Origin: Melanocharis versteri
Taxonomy: Eukaryota > Chordata > Aves > Passeriformes > Melanocharitidae
Assembly (NCBI GenBank): GCA_013397845.1
Contig: VZTG01006663.1
Coordinates: 310,001-374,000 of the forward strand
Direction of reading: 5' to 3'
Length of the DNA stretch: 64,000 nt
The stretch's first letter is position 1. Each line of letters opens with the position of its first letter. Made by a program: the position numbers and the translations under genes. The notes below the pieces were generated by a model. That model was not told the DNA's origin, ran no database searches, and saw only the letters and a program-made list of their open reading frames with translations. Shown one piece after another: positions 41,801-56,800 of the stretch.

Positions 41801-44800
41801 GATATTTCGCATAGAACAGTGTTTTAAAGTCTCTCATTCTTAACGAGGAGAAATTTGAAGGGATTATGTTTTGGTGGGGGAAGGGGGAGGGGCAAAACCC
41901 GAGCTTCTTTTGTCCTTATCTATCTCAGTTAATTACAGACAGAAAGGAGAACAAGGTTTGCTTCTTCCAAAGTCAAAGCGTGTTTCCACAGTAGCGTCCT
42001 CATAAAAAGCTGGCAAGAGATAAGTGTTCCCAAGCCTGAACTTTATTGTACTGAGAGCATGTAAAAACTTTATTTACCAATTTTTCTGGCCCTGTTTCCC
42101 ATCTTTTTTCTATTTTCCTCTGCTCTTCACATTTTAGTTGTTAAGATGAATCTTTTGCCTTCTGTCTGTCTTTGAGTGTATTGAGAAAAATAGAAGAGAG
42201 GTGTGTTGCTGATTTTACGTGCTCATAAAACTTAGGCTTTAGAGCCAACAGAAAAAATTGTTCAGACTTTTTTCTATGTTCTGAGTTTCAGGGCTTGAAG
42301 GAAGGTGGTGCTCAAGAGGAAAGTGTTTATGAATGCAAATATAGACATTTAAATTTTTCAGAGGATGTCAGAAGGCTCAGAGTGGGTCTTGGTGGCAAGA
42401 ACTCCCACTGAATTCTAGGGGGATTTGGTTCCCAATTTTTATCAGTGTCTGTGGAAATTCCATCTGTAACTATGTGATTTTGCCATTGGGTCGAAAAATG
42501 AATGACACAAGAAGACCACCCCAGAACAGAGGGAACTGATCCAGATTGCAGTCCTGGAGATGAAAACAGAGTAGTTTGCTGGTGCTGTTGCAGCCAAGAT
42601 AGGAAAGAGATGCAGTGTGCATTCCTTGAATGCCCCTGTGCCGGATACCAACTGTGTGAAGAAAGCTGGTCATAATGTGGGAACACAGGCAAGAATTCCT
42701 GCTCTGCTAACTCTTAAAAAAGTCTGTCTGTGGGTCAAGGCCAATTCTGCTAACAACTAAAACCGAACCAATTTCTCATAAATGTAGGCTACTATTGTAG
42801 ATATAATGTTGCTGGAAGTACAGCTCAGCTTTCCCTATAAAGTTGGAACAGTGAGTTGTTTCCAATAGCACTTGAAGCACCTTCTTTCCACATTCCTTCT
42901 CGCTAATATGTTTTGTTTGCTTGTATATAGTCTGTATTTTGTGATTTCAGAAGACACAGTCTAAAAGCGCTTTGCCATAAAGAATATGCTCTCAGAGGTT
43001 TTCAGGGATTCCTGGTATTTCTCAGGCTGCTGTGGGAAATTCTTCAATAAATAAGTAGGACAGTAAAGTTAGTATTAACAAAACATTCCTAAGGCAACAC
43101 CCCCTAGCCACTTCCTAATTTCCGAATAAGCATGCCTTTTGCTGCCTCTCTTCGTGCATGGATCCATGCACAGTCCTGTGTGCTGATGCAGATGAGCAGC
43201 ACTGACATTGTATCTTGCGGCCACACTGGTGATGCCGTATGTGGGAGTTACTCATGTGGAACAGTGGTTTATGTGATCTCCCCATCCCTGCCCACAGGCT
43301 GGGAAAAGAAGGCAGCCATAAGGCAGGGAAGAGATTTATGAATGCTGCGATGTATCTAGGTTTTTGCTGTCACTTTAAGTGACTGCATTTTCTAAATGTG
43401 GTATTGGCCTTAACAGCTGAACAAGCAGCAAGAAATAGCGCAGGAAGCTCTTGCTTATATTCACTTGTGCTATAAAGACACATTCTCTTTTTTTTGCTTT
43501 GATTTTATGTCAAACCCATGTCTCACTTATTGACCAATTGAACTTGGATAGTCCATTAGACTGTTAGAATTGTCTTTCTTCATTTTTGTTTTATGTAATT
43601 TCACTAACATTGTAACAGATCTGGGTGATGTTTATGGAAAGGTTATTATATCTCTGTTCAGTGACTTATTATTTTCACCAGACTGTAGTATCTCCAAAGG
43701 TACCTACTTTTAATTGATTTTCAGCTCTTAGACCTGTTTTTACATGCTCTAATTGTGAGTGTAGCAGAATTGAGCTTGGAGATCCACCTGTGATATTGCC
43801 CTAACTTTTTCAATTCTCATCATGGATTCTTCTTTCAATTTTTTCTGGTCTACTGTTCAGCTGCATGAAGGGCTTCATAATTTTTTTCCCTGTTCAAATG
43901 GATTTCCTGTTTCAAGGCTTCTCAATTACTGTTTTGCTGTTTGTAGGCTTTAGAAATTGCATGTCTGAGTGAACTCTGAAATGTAATTGGGAGTCAGTCA
44001 GAGGAATTTGATAGACATGGTTCTTCTGAGTCAGTACTGTCTCAGAGAAAATTTACTCTCAGTAAAATGTTCTTTAGAGTCCTTTCTTTTTGAGTTTTCC
44101 TGAAAACAAGCAAAATATTAAAGAGAAATTTTCTTCTACTTAACATTCTGAAACACTCAGGTATGAATTTCTCTTTGGTGCCAAAGGTGATTTGTTTAAA
44201 CACTGATCGATGTATCTGTTCCTTTTTTTCCCTTCCTTTTCAGAATCCTGATGGATCTACTATAACCACTTTAAAATCAGGTTGTGACTTTTGTCGAGGC
44301 CCTCAACACTCAGTGTATTGATGAGAGTATTGATGAGAGTATTGATTTTGTACTGACATGTGTCCTTGTGTCAAAATCCCAATTAAAAGTGAAGCCATAA
44401 TAATAGCACAATTGAATAAATAAAAATAACTTGCACAAATGCCTATCTACGACTTAGCACAGTTTTGGCATATTTGCAATTCTTTGAATAAGAATTGCAG
44501 GCAGATGTGATGACAGAATAACTTTTGAGAGTAGAATAAAATTATCTTGCAGAGAAATACACCACACTAAAGGCCATGGGATCTGAGAAATTAAGTCATG
44601 ATTTCTTGAAGTATTAAAAATAGTTTGCATGGGATAGCAGTAAGTTCAACACAGCTTTTGATCAAGCAGGATTAAAAGTGCTGCTAACATATAATTATTC
44701 TAGAGTTTGAAGCAGATGCTGTGTTTTCCATTGAACCTGAAGGTAACAACAAATACATCTAAATACATCTAGTTCTCCTTACAGGATGGTACCCTGACTG

Positions 44801-47800
44801 TGATTGATAGTATTTCCTTATGGAGAGCACAAGAACTTTATATGCATAAAAATAATACTTCTGCAATGTGCTCTGGTCCTGATTTGATCCAACATCTGCT
44901 GTCAGTCAAAGGTTTCAGGAATGTCTTTATCCAGTACCCCCTGAAATTTATCTTTGTACTGTTGCACACCATTTCATACTCCAGTTCAAATACAAGTTTT
45001 TAAACAAGTGGCATTTATCTGTATATGACAGAAAAGTATGACACACAAGAGAGACATCTTGTCATTAAGGGGTAGAACCAGTTTTCATGAGATCTGGTTC
45101 TTGCTATGCACTTCTCAGGTCAAGACTACAAAATTCAGCCTTTCTGTGCATTTTATTCTTAGTAAAATGGGGATAAAGATACCTTTGATACTTATCTTGC
45201 TTTTATTATTTGATATTTATCTTACCATTTTTAACAATGTGATTTTCATTGGAAGCTATAATATTAATGTCATAGAAACAAAAAGTAGTTGAAAATCCGG
45301 TCAGGATACAGTACTAGATTTTCTCCTTTCTCTCCCCCTCTAGGTTTATAGAGTGTGGGATATACAGACTCTTTCACCACTGCAGGTCTTCTATGAAAAT
45401 CATGGGACTCCTGAAGAGATGAATGCCTTTCCCATGGTATTTGATAATGATCATGGCATGCTTTTCACAGGTATGTTATTGCAGTTGGTGTGTGAGAGCA
45501 TGCCCCTTCTCCTAGGATCCAATTTTCTTTATGATTACATACAACTGAAGTTGAGTACAGGAATAAGTTATATGAGAATATACAGAATCCTGGGAGACGA
45601 GGGTATTGCACATTCAGACTGTTTTAAAGTGGGTTATAAATGGTGCTAATTCCAGTACTGAAAACGGCGTGAAAATATGCAGCATGGGAATTAACAGCAG
45701 GAACTGAAGGAAATGAGAAAGGTTTCTCTGAAGGCAAGCCTCCCATAGCAAACTTGAACTACAGATATTGTTCTATAGACTTGTCATTTCTTGAAAGCTA
45801 TTAAGCTATTGACCTCCCCCTAACTATTCCTCTAGCACCCGCCTCCTGTTTGGAGATGAAAACAGCAGCTCTGCGGAGCCCTTACAAGTATATTCAAACT
45901 CCTTATTAACTCAGTAGCTACAGACACCCCCACAACCTGAGGTGACAACAGACACGCTGCCCAACTGATTAGGAATAAAATATTATGGGAACTCAACCTG
46001 GGGTTTCTGGGCTCTGTTTCCTGACTCTGTAGCAGGGAGCCTGGAACCTCTGAGGGACCAGAGCTTCACAGTTGTCAATAAGGATGTTAGCCTTTTGTTT
46101 CTAAGGCAGACACTCTTGAAAACAGCAGGGTTTGTCTGCCCCAGAAATGTAGTCACGAAAAAGACAGCTTTGAACTTGTTCTGGGGCTATAGAGGCCTGA
46201 GATGTACCAGGCAAATAAAGTAATTGTCTTTGGAGACAGCTTTTTCTGTCCTTGTATTAGGAACAAGGTACAAAGCTTGCAAAGCTTGTCAGATCTGAGA
46301 AGATGAATGTGAAACATTCTGTTTTCAGTGACCTGGTGGTTTCTACTGAATTTTTTAATCACTAAAGGATGCAGATACTGTCTTCATTTCAAATTTATGC
46401 TTGTGAGATTTTCAAGTCTTAGCAATGTCGAGAATTTATGCAGGTCAATCCTTGAAAAAATGAGGTAACTTTGCCCTTATAAACAATGGTTCTATAAGTG
46501 CCTAAATATTCATAAAAGTCTGGTCCTAGGCTCTGTTAGTGATTCCATTAAAAGCCTAAGTGAATGTCTCCTTGCCCCTGAAGAGGGCAAGAGCCTGAGG
46601 CTATATGTGAGTAAATTCATTCTCATTGCTATGTAGCTGGCTTTACAGATGAGATTTTCATTCAGTAATTCACTAACATTCATAAATCACAGCTCACCTT
46701 CATGCTTCATTTGAATATTGCCATGGCTTCCTTCTGTGCCTCTTTCCAAGCTGCTGGCCTCTGCACCTGGACTTATGCCAAGGATTAGGCAATTTCTTCC
46801 TTTGCTCTGTGCTCACTGCTGCTCCTCTGCTGGTAGATCGGCAGGGATGCCGGGATGCTGGAGCTGCAACAGGAGACTGCATGTGCTCTCTGGCTTGAGA
46901 GCACTGTACAGACCTTGTCCTTTCTTTTGTCTTATCGTCCCTGTCTGCTTCTCTTTGCAACCCCTCTGATCTGAGAGCACTGGGAGGTGTTTGGAAAACG
47001 CCATTCAGACCTGCAGTGCTGTATAAAGGAAGGTACTGGAAAGACATCATCATTGCCTGCAGATAGAATTGCTTTATCTTTAAGAAAGCAGAAACCAGAA
47101 TTTATTTGAGTGATATATCTCCCAGTTAGAGTTTTATGTATTTAGGTTCATTCCATTTCATGCCAACCAACTCTTGGACTGGGGGATTTATAGCTTCTTC
47201 TAATTTGCAGTCAGGATGTCAATCCCATCAAAGGTGGGCAGGGAGCTGTGTCAGACAGCTAAATACTTAGCCACTGGTGCTTTTTGGGGACCGTGTGTGA
47301 CTGTTTCCTGCTTCAGAGAACAAGTATTCTCAGAAAACAGACAACATTCCCTATTCTCTTCAGAAGAACTCATATGAATCCTATGCTTTACGTAAAGTAA
47401 TTATGCACAAAATGTGTATATTGTCACTTCTCTCACCTTGTGCAGGTTCAGATGTCATTGATATTTATCCCCTAGCTAATGTGATACAAGATTCAAAAGA
47501 GTTGCCTCAGACACATGAGAAAAGCCTCAATGTTCTGCTTTACAACAAGGCTTTTCATCAGATTCTCAGCATTTGCACTGAGTCAATACTGAAGGTGAGT
47601 GTAAGTTGTCACCCTTCATACTGAAAAATAAAAGTCTCAGCTTTTTTATTCAGACTAAGTTGTCAGGAAGTTTGATAAGTTATTAGTATTTATTATTCAA
47701 AGCGGTTTTTTTGTGGCTATTTTTGGGGTCCAAAGAAGTGGTAGCCATGAACCCTATTTGGGTTCAGAAGATCCAACTTTTCTTTCTAACAGTGCTACAA

Positions 47801-50800
47801 TAATCATAAGAGGTACTGAGAACCTGTTGTTTTCACCAACTGTTGGTACATTAGATGGCAAATTTGTAGGGAGGGGTAACATCTTTTGTTGGGTCAGTTG
47901 GTGATGCGTGGCGTTCCTGTGGAGAAAGGATTGTTTGTGTGGTGGTTTGCTCAGTTTATACTCTCTCTAAGGATGTTATTTGTCACTGTAAACCCTGCCT
48001 TCCTTAGACCACAATGGCTACAACACCACTGCAATTACAAGATAATTTGGGGCACTTGGTGCTGCAGGAAATCAGATTCCAGACAGTGCATATGAAATCA
48101 GTGGCTACTTCATAAATCCAGTTGAACCTGAGCTATCCCATTACAGTGACCAAATTTTGTACTGGTATTTCATTATAAGGTGTTGCTTAAATTTCTAAAA
48201 GGATTCAATAATGATCAGAGATTGTTGTTCTTGCGTTTTTGGACCAAATATTTATGAGAAGCCTCATTTCTATATTCTGCACAGAAACTATAACTCAAAC
48301 AATTCTTTCAAGTTAGATTTCTTTGCTTTCACACTTTAAAAACACTTTATATTTAATGTCATTCTCTCTAACTTTACAAGGGTCTTTATCCTAGCATACA
48401 TAAGAAATAGAGCCTCCCCTTGCCTGAGTGGCTTCCCTAGAGAGAGGGACATTTTCAGGGAAAATACACTGGTGTTTCCTTAAAAAAACTTGCTATTGGC
48501 CACAATTTCTCCTATTACAGTAGAACACATTGTGTGACTAGTTTAAGAGGATGTATTAAAAATAACTTTCATATTATTTTTTCAGGTCTGGGACCTTGAA
48601 ACAGGATCTCAAATATATCAAATAGAAGATGCACATGGGCTGAATACTGAGGTGACATGTGCTGCCATTGAAATAAATGGGGTTTATCTTGCTACTGGGG
48701 CATGTGATGGTAAAGCAATTAAATAATTACTACCTTTTTTTTTTACCTTTACTACTTTTTATTACCTTTTTGTTTAAAAGACATATTACATAAGCAGACA
48801 GAGCTCTTCGCCTTGACGGTCTCAGTGACAGAATTAATTTTGATTGCACAGCTGTCAGTCTGTAGAAGGGTGGGGTGTGTCTTGGTTGGGTTCTCTTTGA
48901 CAGGTAGTTCACAGAAATGTGATTTTTGGCTGCTTGGGCTCTGGTTCTTTTGTAGCCTATTACTCTTTGAAAGACTGTCCTCAAAGCTCTTGGTCTGAAA
49001 AGTTGTTTCCTCCTAAGACTTAGGACCTAGATCTATAACTAAATGGCTGCCGATGAGGAATGGTAATTTTTAAATTTTCTAGTCTCTAAGCTCAATTTTA
49101 TGATGTCAGCAGTCATTGAACACTAGAAGATATAGATAGATAGCTATAGGTATAGATATAGATATAGATAAATAGATATGTTTCCTGTATTTTTCATTTC
49201 TGTTATTAGGGTGCATGAGTTTTAGGTAATGTGACAAAACCTCTCCATTACACAAGTGCACACTGAATTGTACAGGAAACTAATAATTTTATAATCTGTT
49301 AACATGAAAGAATAATTCTTCTTACATTAAAATGTTCAAGAGTACACACCTGAATGATTAAAATATGTGAAATATATGAAAGCAGCCTCACATGAAGAGG
49401 AAATTATGGCCTTTTCCACACAGCATTCTGGCTAATATTTCTTATTTCTACTTGGGAGCAGAGACTGCACCCCTTATGGATCTTAAGAGCACAACAGAAG
49501 GTGAATGTTGTCAAGTTTTACAAAAGGAAAGTCACATGTAATTAATTGCTTTACTTAAGAAAATTCCATAACTCCTTCTCCCCACTAGCTCTCTGGGATA
49601 AATCCAGCAATCAGGTCCCTCTGCTCATTGCTGTAGCTCGGAACCCAAAGTCTTCTGCCAGATAGCCCCCACTCTGATTGCTCTCTGATAATGTTATTCA
49701 CAAACTGTAAGAAGTAAGATAAGCAGAGGTCTTTTATCCTGGGCTGCACAAAAAAAATAGACGTAGAAAAAAAGATGGAAAAAATTGAGAGGGTAGTGAT
49801 GTATTTTGGTAATTTTTTTGTCCCTACAGCTGCTTTGCTAAGAAACACACACACTGTTACAATTTTTGAAAGACCAGTGACCTAGTTCTTGACCTCAAAT
49901 TGGATTTTCTCTTTCTTTCTCTTTTTCCCTATTTGATCCTATTTAAGCTTCTGGATTTGCAGCACAGGTTATTGCTAAAAGTTCATTCCCTTTTCTACAT
50001 TTTTGTCATCCCTGTGTAGGAACGGTGAAAATCTGGGAGTTTGAAAGCGGGCAAGAAGTTAAAGCCTTGCCTCTAGCACAACACAGCAATGATGAGCATC
50101 GTGTGCTGAAGATTGTATATCTGAAGGCTGATGAGGGTCAACATGCAGTTATTGTCTTGGAGCAGAGAGGGAAGATAAAAATCATTCAGGTTTTTCAAAT
50201 ATGCTTCTTTCTCCTCCCTCTCCCAATTTCATTTGGTAGCTCCTCATTTCTGAGGTAAAATAGGACTTTTTTATTAATTAGTAGATAAACTTTTAGAAGC
50301 TGACAAGGAACAATCTACTTTTTCAATGTAATCAAATTAACTTTTTGCCCTTCTGTCCAGTGTTAACATGTTTATTAGTCCATCACTGGTTTTCAGCATT
50401 CTCATAATTTTTTCCTTGAGTGTGCTTTTCATTTGTGATTGGGGTTTCAGTAGTTACGGATCTTTTGAGGTAACTGCTTTAAAATATTGATGTTGTTACT
50501 ACAGATGGTATTTAGTCTATTTAAAGAGCTTCTTAAGATAATATTTAGAGGAAAAGATTATTTTACTTTACTTTTGTTTAAAATTAATAGATTAAGGCAG
50601 TGGATTCTTAGGAACTGATACAGAGAAACAAGGCAGTAATAAATCAGATTGACTTGCTTGGCTTGATTTTGAGCATCTACTCTGTGTTCCCTTCAGCTAA
50701 AACTAACAGGATGCATTCGCAGCATACAATAATTATGGCTTAACTTCTCAGACAAACCATGTTTCTGTGGATCTTTTTTCCTCAAATTGGAATGTTTAAC

Positions 50801-53800
50801 TTGGGACAAAATTCTTCTGAAACTTTAAAGCCGCTATGTGCGAGGTGGAAAATGTGGGTTTAGACATATTTGAGAAAAAAAACAAATATACGGGCTCTCA
50901 TCTCAGTAAACAATTTATTCTTTTGAGCCTGCTAATAAAAAGCTGCTTTATACAGGGTTTGCTTCTGTTATTCAGTCATGTTTGAAATACTACATAACAC
51001 CAATTGCTTCTCAGTGTTATTACTGAAATTGTTTAACCATCCATTAACTGTAAATGATGTAAGTGTATCCCTTGACAAACAGGTTAGTGAGAAGTTGAAT
51101 CTCCTCCAAGTCTTTATGAAGCTAAGTATATTAATACTGTTTCACATACTTGCAGAACTACATTTTTCCACAAACATTTCTGTGATAATGAGAAATACAG
51201 GTTGTTTTTATTATTAGCTTTTTTAAAGGCTGTAAATACAGTAGTTAGCAAGGTAAACTGGAGTAGCAGCCCAAAACAGTTCATCCTTTTCAGGACTCTA
51301 TTACAGATCTCTCAATTTTCAGTCCTCCCCTAAAGGTATTTCTTGTTTGATAAACTCAATAGCATAAGATTTACTAAAATCTTAATTATTGCTTCATTCT
51401 GCTGTTAGAGACAGCTATGAAAACAGTAGCAAATCTAAGGAGCTGATTTCAGTAATACTTCTCAAAATGGACAGAAATATCAGTGTTAGAGCAGGAACTT
51501 GATACTGGACTGAATTTGTTATAGCTGGAAAAACATCAAAGTAATTCCCAGTTGCCTCTAGGCACGACGGGGAGGAATCAGTGACTCAGGGCTATAGCTG
51601 AGCTGGAGCTTCTCTTCTCACACACCTGGAACAACCATCACTTTTGCTGGATGTTTTGGTAGATATGAAATGGAGAGTGACAATGTTAATTAAATAAGCA
51701 GCAATAACTAGAGAGACAACTTACTTTAAGGAGGTAGTTAAACTGAGTAAAATCAATAGCTCTGAACTCCACAGCTCCACAGCTTCTAATATAACAGCGG
51801 GTAATTTAAAGGGAGCTGGAATATGTCTAGATGAAGCTTCAGTTTGCTGTTTAGGCATACGCTAGTTAATACCTGTAACAGTTTTTGTAATTTGTCACAG
51901 AAAACAAGCTTTTGATATACACTTGCTGTAATTCTTTATGAATAGAGAAATCCTTTCCTTCCTCTTTCATTAAGTCAGTTATTTTAATAGGGTGACTCAG
52001 CTCAAACAGATCTATATGTCACATGGGTGCTTCCTGAGATAGTGCCATTTCCACGAAGGAATCCAGTTGTGTATCTGTCACTGAAGCCTGGCTCCTTAAA
52101 AACACAAGATTTTTTTCCGGACATTCGGCTTCTATGTAACACCAGTTGTATGAAGAATGATAAAGAGGTGAGAAACACTTCAAAGTTTCACACCATTTAC
52201 AGAAGATTGGAAAGTAAAATATTTACTGTGCTTACAAGGATTTCATGTTTTAGCAACAGGACAAGAACCAAATAATTATTCCCCACTGTGGTCCCTTCCA
52301 ACCTTACACACTCTATGATTCTGTGATTCCAAACTTTGCAGTACACTGAAATAAATCCACAGAATAAATCATGTAAGAAAGTGACTGTTTCTAAGGACTA
52401 TATCTTCCTAGAAGTCCATTGCATGGTTATCACCATAATTAAGGAGTTGCTCTGAACATACACTTCACATTCCTGTACAATATAATGAGTTGAGGTTCTC
52501 ATATAAACACCTCCAGAAATGAGATGTCCTTCTTACTACAGCTAGGCTGACCTTTAGTAATAGTGGCACATAAAGATCAAGCTGAGTATCAGAGTGATTC
52601 CATTTTCTCTTCTTATTGTTTTGGTAAAATAAAATGTCAATTTTACGTTTCAATTTATGTTTCAATTTGACTTGAATCGTCCATAAGACTTAAGTTCTGT
52701 CTTGTAAATTTCACTAACTGTGTAACAGATGTGGATGATGTTTATGGAGAGGTCACTATATCTTTGTTCAGTGACTTCTTCCTTTAATTTGATTAGAGTA
52801 TCTCCACAGATACCTACTTTTGATTAATCTTCTGCCCTTACACCTGTTTTCACATGCTCAGATTGCAACTGTGCTGTAAAGAGCAGGTCAGGTTGGAGGG
52901 CCCTGTCCTCTGCAGCAGGGAGTCTCCCAATACTATCATTCCCTGCTTCCCTCTGATGCTTCTATGTAGCTCAAATACAATAGTATTAAAATAGCATCCC
53001 ATATGCACTTGTTGTAGACACTGTCAACTGAGGCATTTTATTAGATTAACAGTTAAAATATTTCATTGTCCATAGTGTCCTACTCTTGCTCCTACTCAAA
53101 TTTTTCTTTTAATCTTCTTTGTAGACTTTTTTATCTTCTGTGGATATTAAGTGTTTCGATGTTTTGAAAGAAGAAGGAGGCAGATTGATAGCTACAGGAA
53201 GTGCAAATGGTGAAATAAATCTGTGGGATTTTGAATCTGCCTCTGTGAAATGCCTGTAAGTATTACTTTCATGCCTTTTGATCTCCAGTATGCTATACAA
53301 ACTTTTCAAATGGCATACTGGAAATTCCAATATGCCCAAATATAAAGGGTGATTTACAAGCAGGAATTAAAGTAGCAATTTATGTGGGCCCTCCTCCCTT
53401 CCACTTCAAATTACTTTGCTAGCTAGTCCTGACATTGCAGGTAGGAGAAGTGATCAAGAGAGTAATTTGGGGAAGGGATGATGTAATTTAAAATAATGTT
53501 TTAACATAACTCAGCACTGCCACTGAAGGAAACTCTCACTATATAAATCACTCGAGTCATTGACTAGAGGCTGCTACTGAGCTGTAGAAACATCCTTATT
53601 TTGGAAGTTTTGTGTTTGGGAGGACATTTGGAAGTAATGCTACCTCCGATGATAATGGCAGATGTTCTACATTATCAGTATCTTAATCACTGTCCATACC
53701 TAGAAGACTAGAAGTTACATTATCAGTATCTTAATCACTGTCCATACCTAGAAGACTAGAAGTCACGTTCAATGAGGAGAAACGTGATGTGATTTTGGAG

Positions 53801-56800
53801 GTTTGACAGTAAAGATCTTTCAGAGAAAGTGACACAGAGTGAGCATGGTATGGTTCCAGAAATCCTCATGCCCATTAAGCTGCTACATCAGTAAACTGAT
53901 CACGATATGTCTGGTTAGACTAAGTGGAGCAGCATGGCAGTATTCCTGTGTTAGTGAAGGAATACATGCATTTTAGGACCATACGAAGTCAATATTTAAT
54001 TATCCCACCCAAGAGTTTCAGTTCATCCTTCATGTGTTCAGACAGTGGCTCTTCCTTTTTATTTACTTCCTCATATATGAGGCAGCCAATTCATGTGGAT
54101 GCATGTAAGACAGGAAAGTCAATGCTCTGTGAGTAGAGTACTTTAGCCAGGGTTCACATGACTGTTTGAATGGCAAGCAAAAGGTACATTGCTAACATTA
54201 ACTTAGCTAGTTAACTTCATCATGAGTTACTTCACTTTCCTCTTAAATACTACTCCTCAAGAAAATACTTGGCTGAATGAAATTTTCATCATTCCATCAG
54301 GTGCCTGTTTTTCCTGGCATAGGCTCATTCTGTATGTCCTCTCCACTGACATTAATCCATCATAACTGATTAACTGATTCTGAAAAACTGTCTAAAACTT
54401 TAGGTGGCATGCATTCTGGGAAATTAAAAGTTTAATTTTTTAAAATTACAAATTAAATGTGAAACATTTTCTGGAACAATACACAACCTACGTGACATAT
54501 CCTGTACAAATGTCTTTGTTTTCAGACGTAAAACTAATGAAGACGACCAGGGCTCTGGAGTCAATGCCATATTATTCCTTGTACATAGTGTTTCCTCTTC
54601 CAGGTAACTCTGTGCATTTTAGTTTCCTTGGAGACAGGCACAGTCACTTGGAGTTTTGTTGTGGTAAAATGATGTAATGTTTCTCCAAGATAGCTTATTT
54701 AAATAGAGATTTTATTTGTATTTAATCAATTCAAGTCCGTACAGTTAATTAGCTTTCCCATCCTTAAACTTTTGTAATGCTTGTCAAACAATATGATACA
54801 TTCTTTTTTCCACTCAGCTCTCCTTTTTTCCTCTAAATGACCTCATAAGTCTCAACTCTGTTGAAGAATTCAACAGAATTCGCCAGGTATCAGCTTTTCA
54901 GCGTACCATAGCTTCTTTTATCTCTGTGAGATGATTGTGTGGCAGCAGGCTTTTTCTTTATTTTACATTATAAAATCCTCCTGCTTTTAGATACTTTCAG
55001 CAAAGAGCCAATTACATCAAAGTGTGTAGCCACAAGTTTCCTCTTAAAACAAGATAGAAGCTTCCATAGGTTGGTAGTGTTGGATGAAAAAGAGAATTTT
55101 AGCCAAATATGCTCATTTTGAAAGAAAGGCATTGCACCTGTACATCACTTCAGAAACGCTTGTCTTCCAATGGATACACAAAGGCAGTGGTAGCCAAAAG
55201 GACTCCATATGGCTTAAATACTTATGCAGCTTTAGGTTTTTAGCAATTAGACAGCTTTTTTGCTCTTTTGAACCATAAAGCTGGTTTGTGGTCTTATGTT
55301 GCTTTAAAATCTTCAAGTAGCTTATGCTACTTGATATCAGTGCTACTTAATTGAACATAAATTCTCTTTTTGACATTATAACTTAATGATTAGTTTAAGA
55401 AATCCTAGCTAAATAAAAAAAAGTAGTGATTAAAATTCATAATTTTTTTTTATGAATCAAGATCAGTTTTTATTATTCTTAAACAGGAGGATTCTACAAT
55501 GACTTGGAAAAATCATACAGTCTTAAGATGTTTTGTATTTACTGGAAAGATACCTGGATAAATTTGATTGTGATCATACACACACACAAAAAAATGTTGA
55601 AGCATGACAGCAAATCTGCAAAATCAAACACTGAAAATTGCAAAGTTATGGCCGCCTGACCAAATTTAAGCGGACTACCCCAGCTGCATACTTTCTAACT
55701 ATCCCAGTTATTCAGATACTCTTGCCAAAAACAGAGCAGCTGTGACATTAGTGTGTTTTGTGGCAAGAACCACTTACTAACAGTCAGAACTTTTCTTGAC
55801 TCAGAAACAAAATCGTTGAAGGTCACACCCATTTTTTCCTTGTTATCTTCCACAAAACCACAGTATTGAGAGTTTTCAAAACAAATTGGAAATAAGTTTC
55901 TATAATTAATTGAAAAGTATTTGCAGAGAAGGTACTGTGTAAAATGAAAGGGAACAAGCCATTGGCATGCAGCTAATTTTTCCCTTTCATGCCTTAAGGA
56001 TGAATACCAATGTTACTTTTCATTTACTATGGATTTCATTTGCTCAAAACTCCTGCCAGGAGAGGTTGGCTGTGTAATATGCAAATATTGCCTAGTTACT
56101 TAAAAAAATATATAAAACAAATAACCCTTAGTCTAATCAGTCTAATCAGTTCAAGTACTATTTTATTATGCTTTTTAATGCTGTGTGATGTCGATTTCCA
56201 GATATCAAATGGTATCTTCAAGAATGTCAGTGATCTTCAATAATTTCTTTCACACAGGAGAAGTTCCCTGTCCCCTGCTTCTTCTGTGAGGAGTGATGCC
56301 AGTGCCATTCCAGAGCACAAGGGAAGTTCTTTGGACCTACATGAGGTAGATATAGTGGTTTGATGGATTTGGTAGCATTCAAAACAAATTTCTGTTTTCT
56401 TTTTGGTTTTGGTTTTAAAATACTGTAACTTACTAAAATCCTTCCATAACACCATCCACAAAACTAAATATCGAGAATTATGAAGAAATTAACTTTGTTT
56501 ACATTTGTTAAACTGACTGATGTGGTGAACTAAGAATCCATTGTCATTCAGCTGGCTCTGTGACACGTGGAATAGCTGACTATCAAAGTGTTTGTCAGAT
56601 GCTTATCACTAGCAATTCTTACTTTCAAGTGGGGGTATAGAAGGATTCAAAGGGGAAGGTAAAATGGGCAAATCATGAAGTACTTGAATAAAAGCAGAAC
56701 CACGTCTACATTGCAGCCACACTTGCTTGGATACATTCTTTCAAATGAAAGTTTGGAGGGGGGGGGGGTTTGTTGGTTTGGTTTTTTGTTTTGATTTGGT

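Larger units (their letters stand above)
32206..45343 (+). other. WDR64: WDR64 intron 10
   Basis: 13.1 kb, the longest intron here. It holds a 1.4-kb CR1 (32228-33615), a very old CR1-like stretch (34255-35073), a CR1 3' fragment (40286-40620), a CAAA simple repeat, one copy of an unrecognised module (43535-43770) and a 12-bp tandem repeat. The stretches 35074-40230 and 40621-43534 show nothing else I can name. A patch at 41140-41245 (AATCCCATTGACATCAAT) resembles old amniote repeats, without certainty. Confidence 0.85.
52168..53124 (+). other. WDR64: WDR64 intron 15
   Basis: 0.96 kb. It holds a CR1 tail remnant (52281-52330) and copy B of the unrecognised module (52663-52875). Confidence 0.88.

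Noticed and set aside
44245..44281. An extra exon in intron 10 after TTTTCAG (NPDGSTITTLK...)
   Set aside because: Exons 10 and 11 already join in phase with the expected protein. The piece has no good donor and no counterpart in the mammalian protein.
46700..47053. A 117-codon minus-strand frame in intron 11
   Set aside because: It sits in a GC-richer block, is Arg/Ser/Gln-rich and lacks splice sites, domain signature or known similarity.
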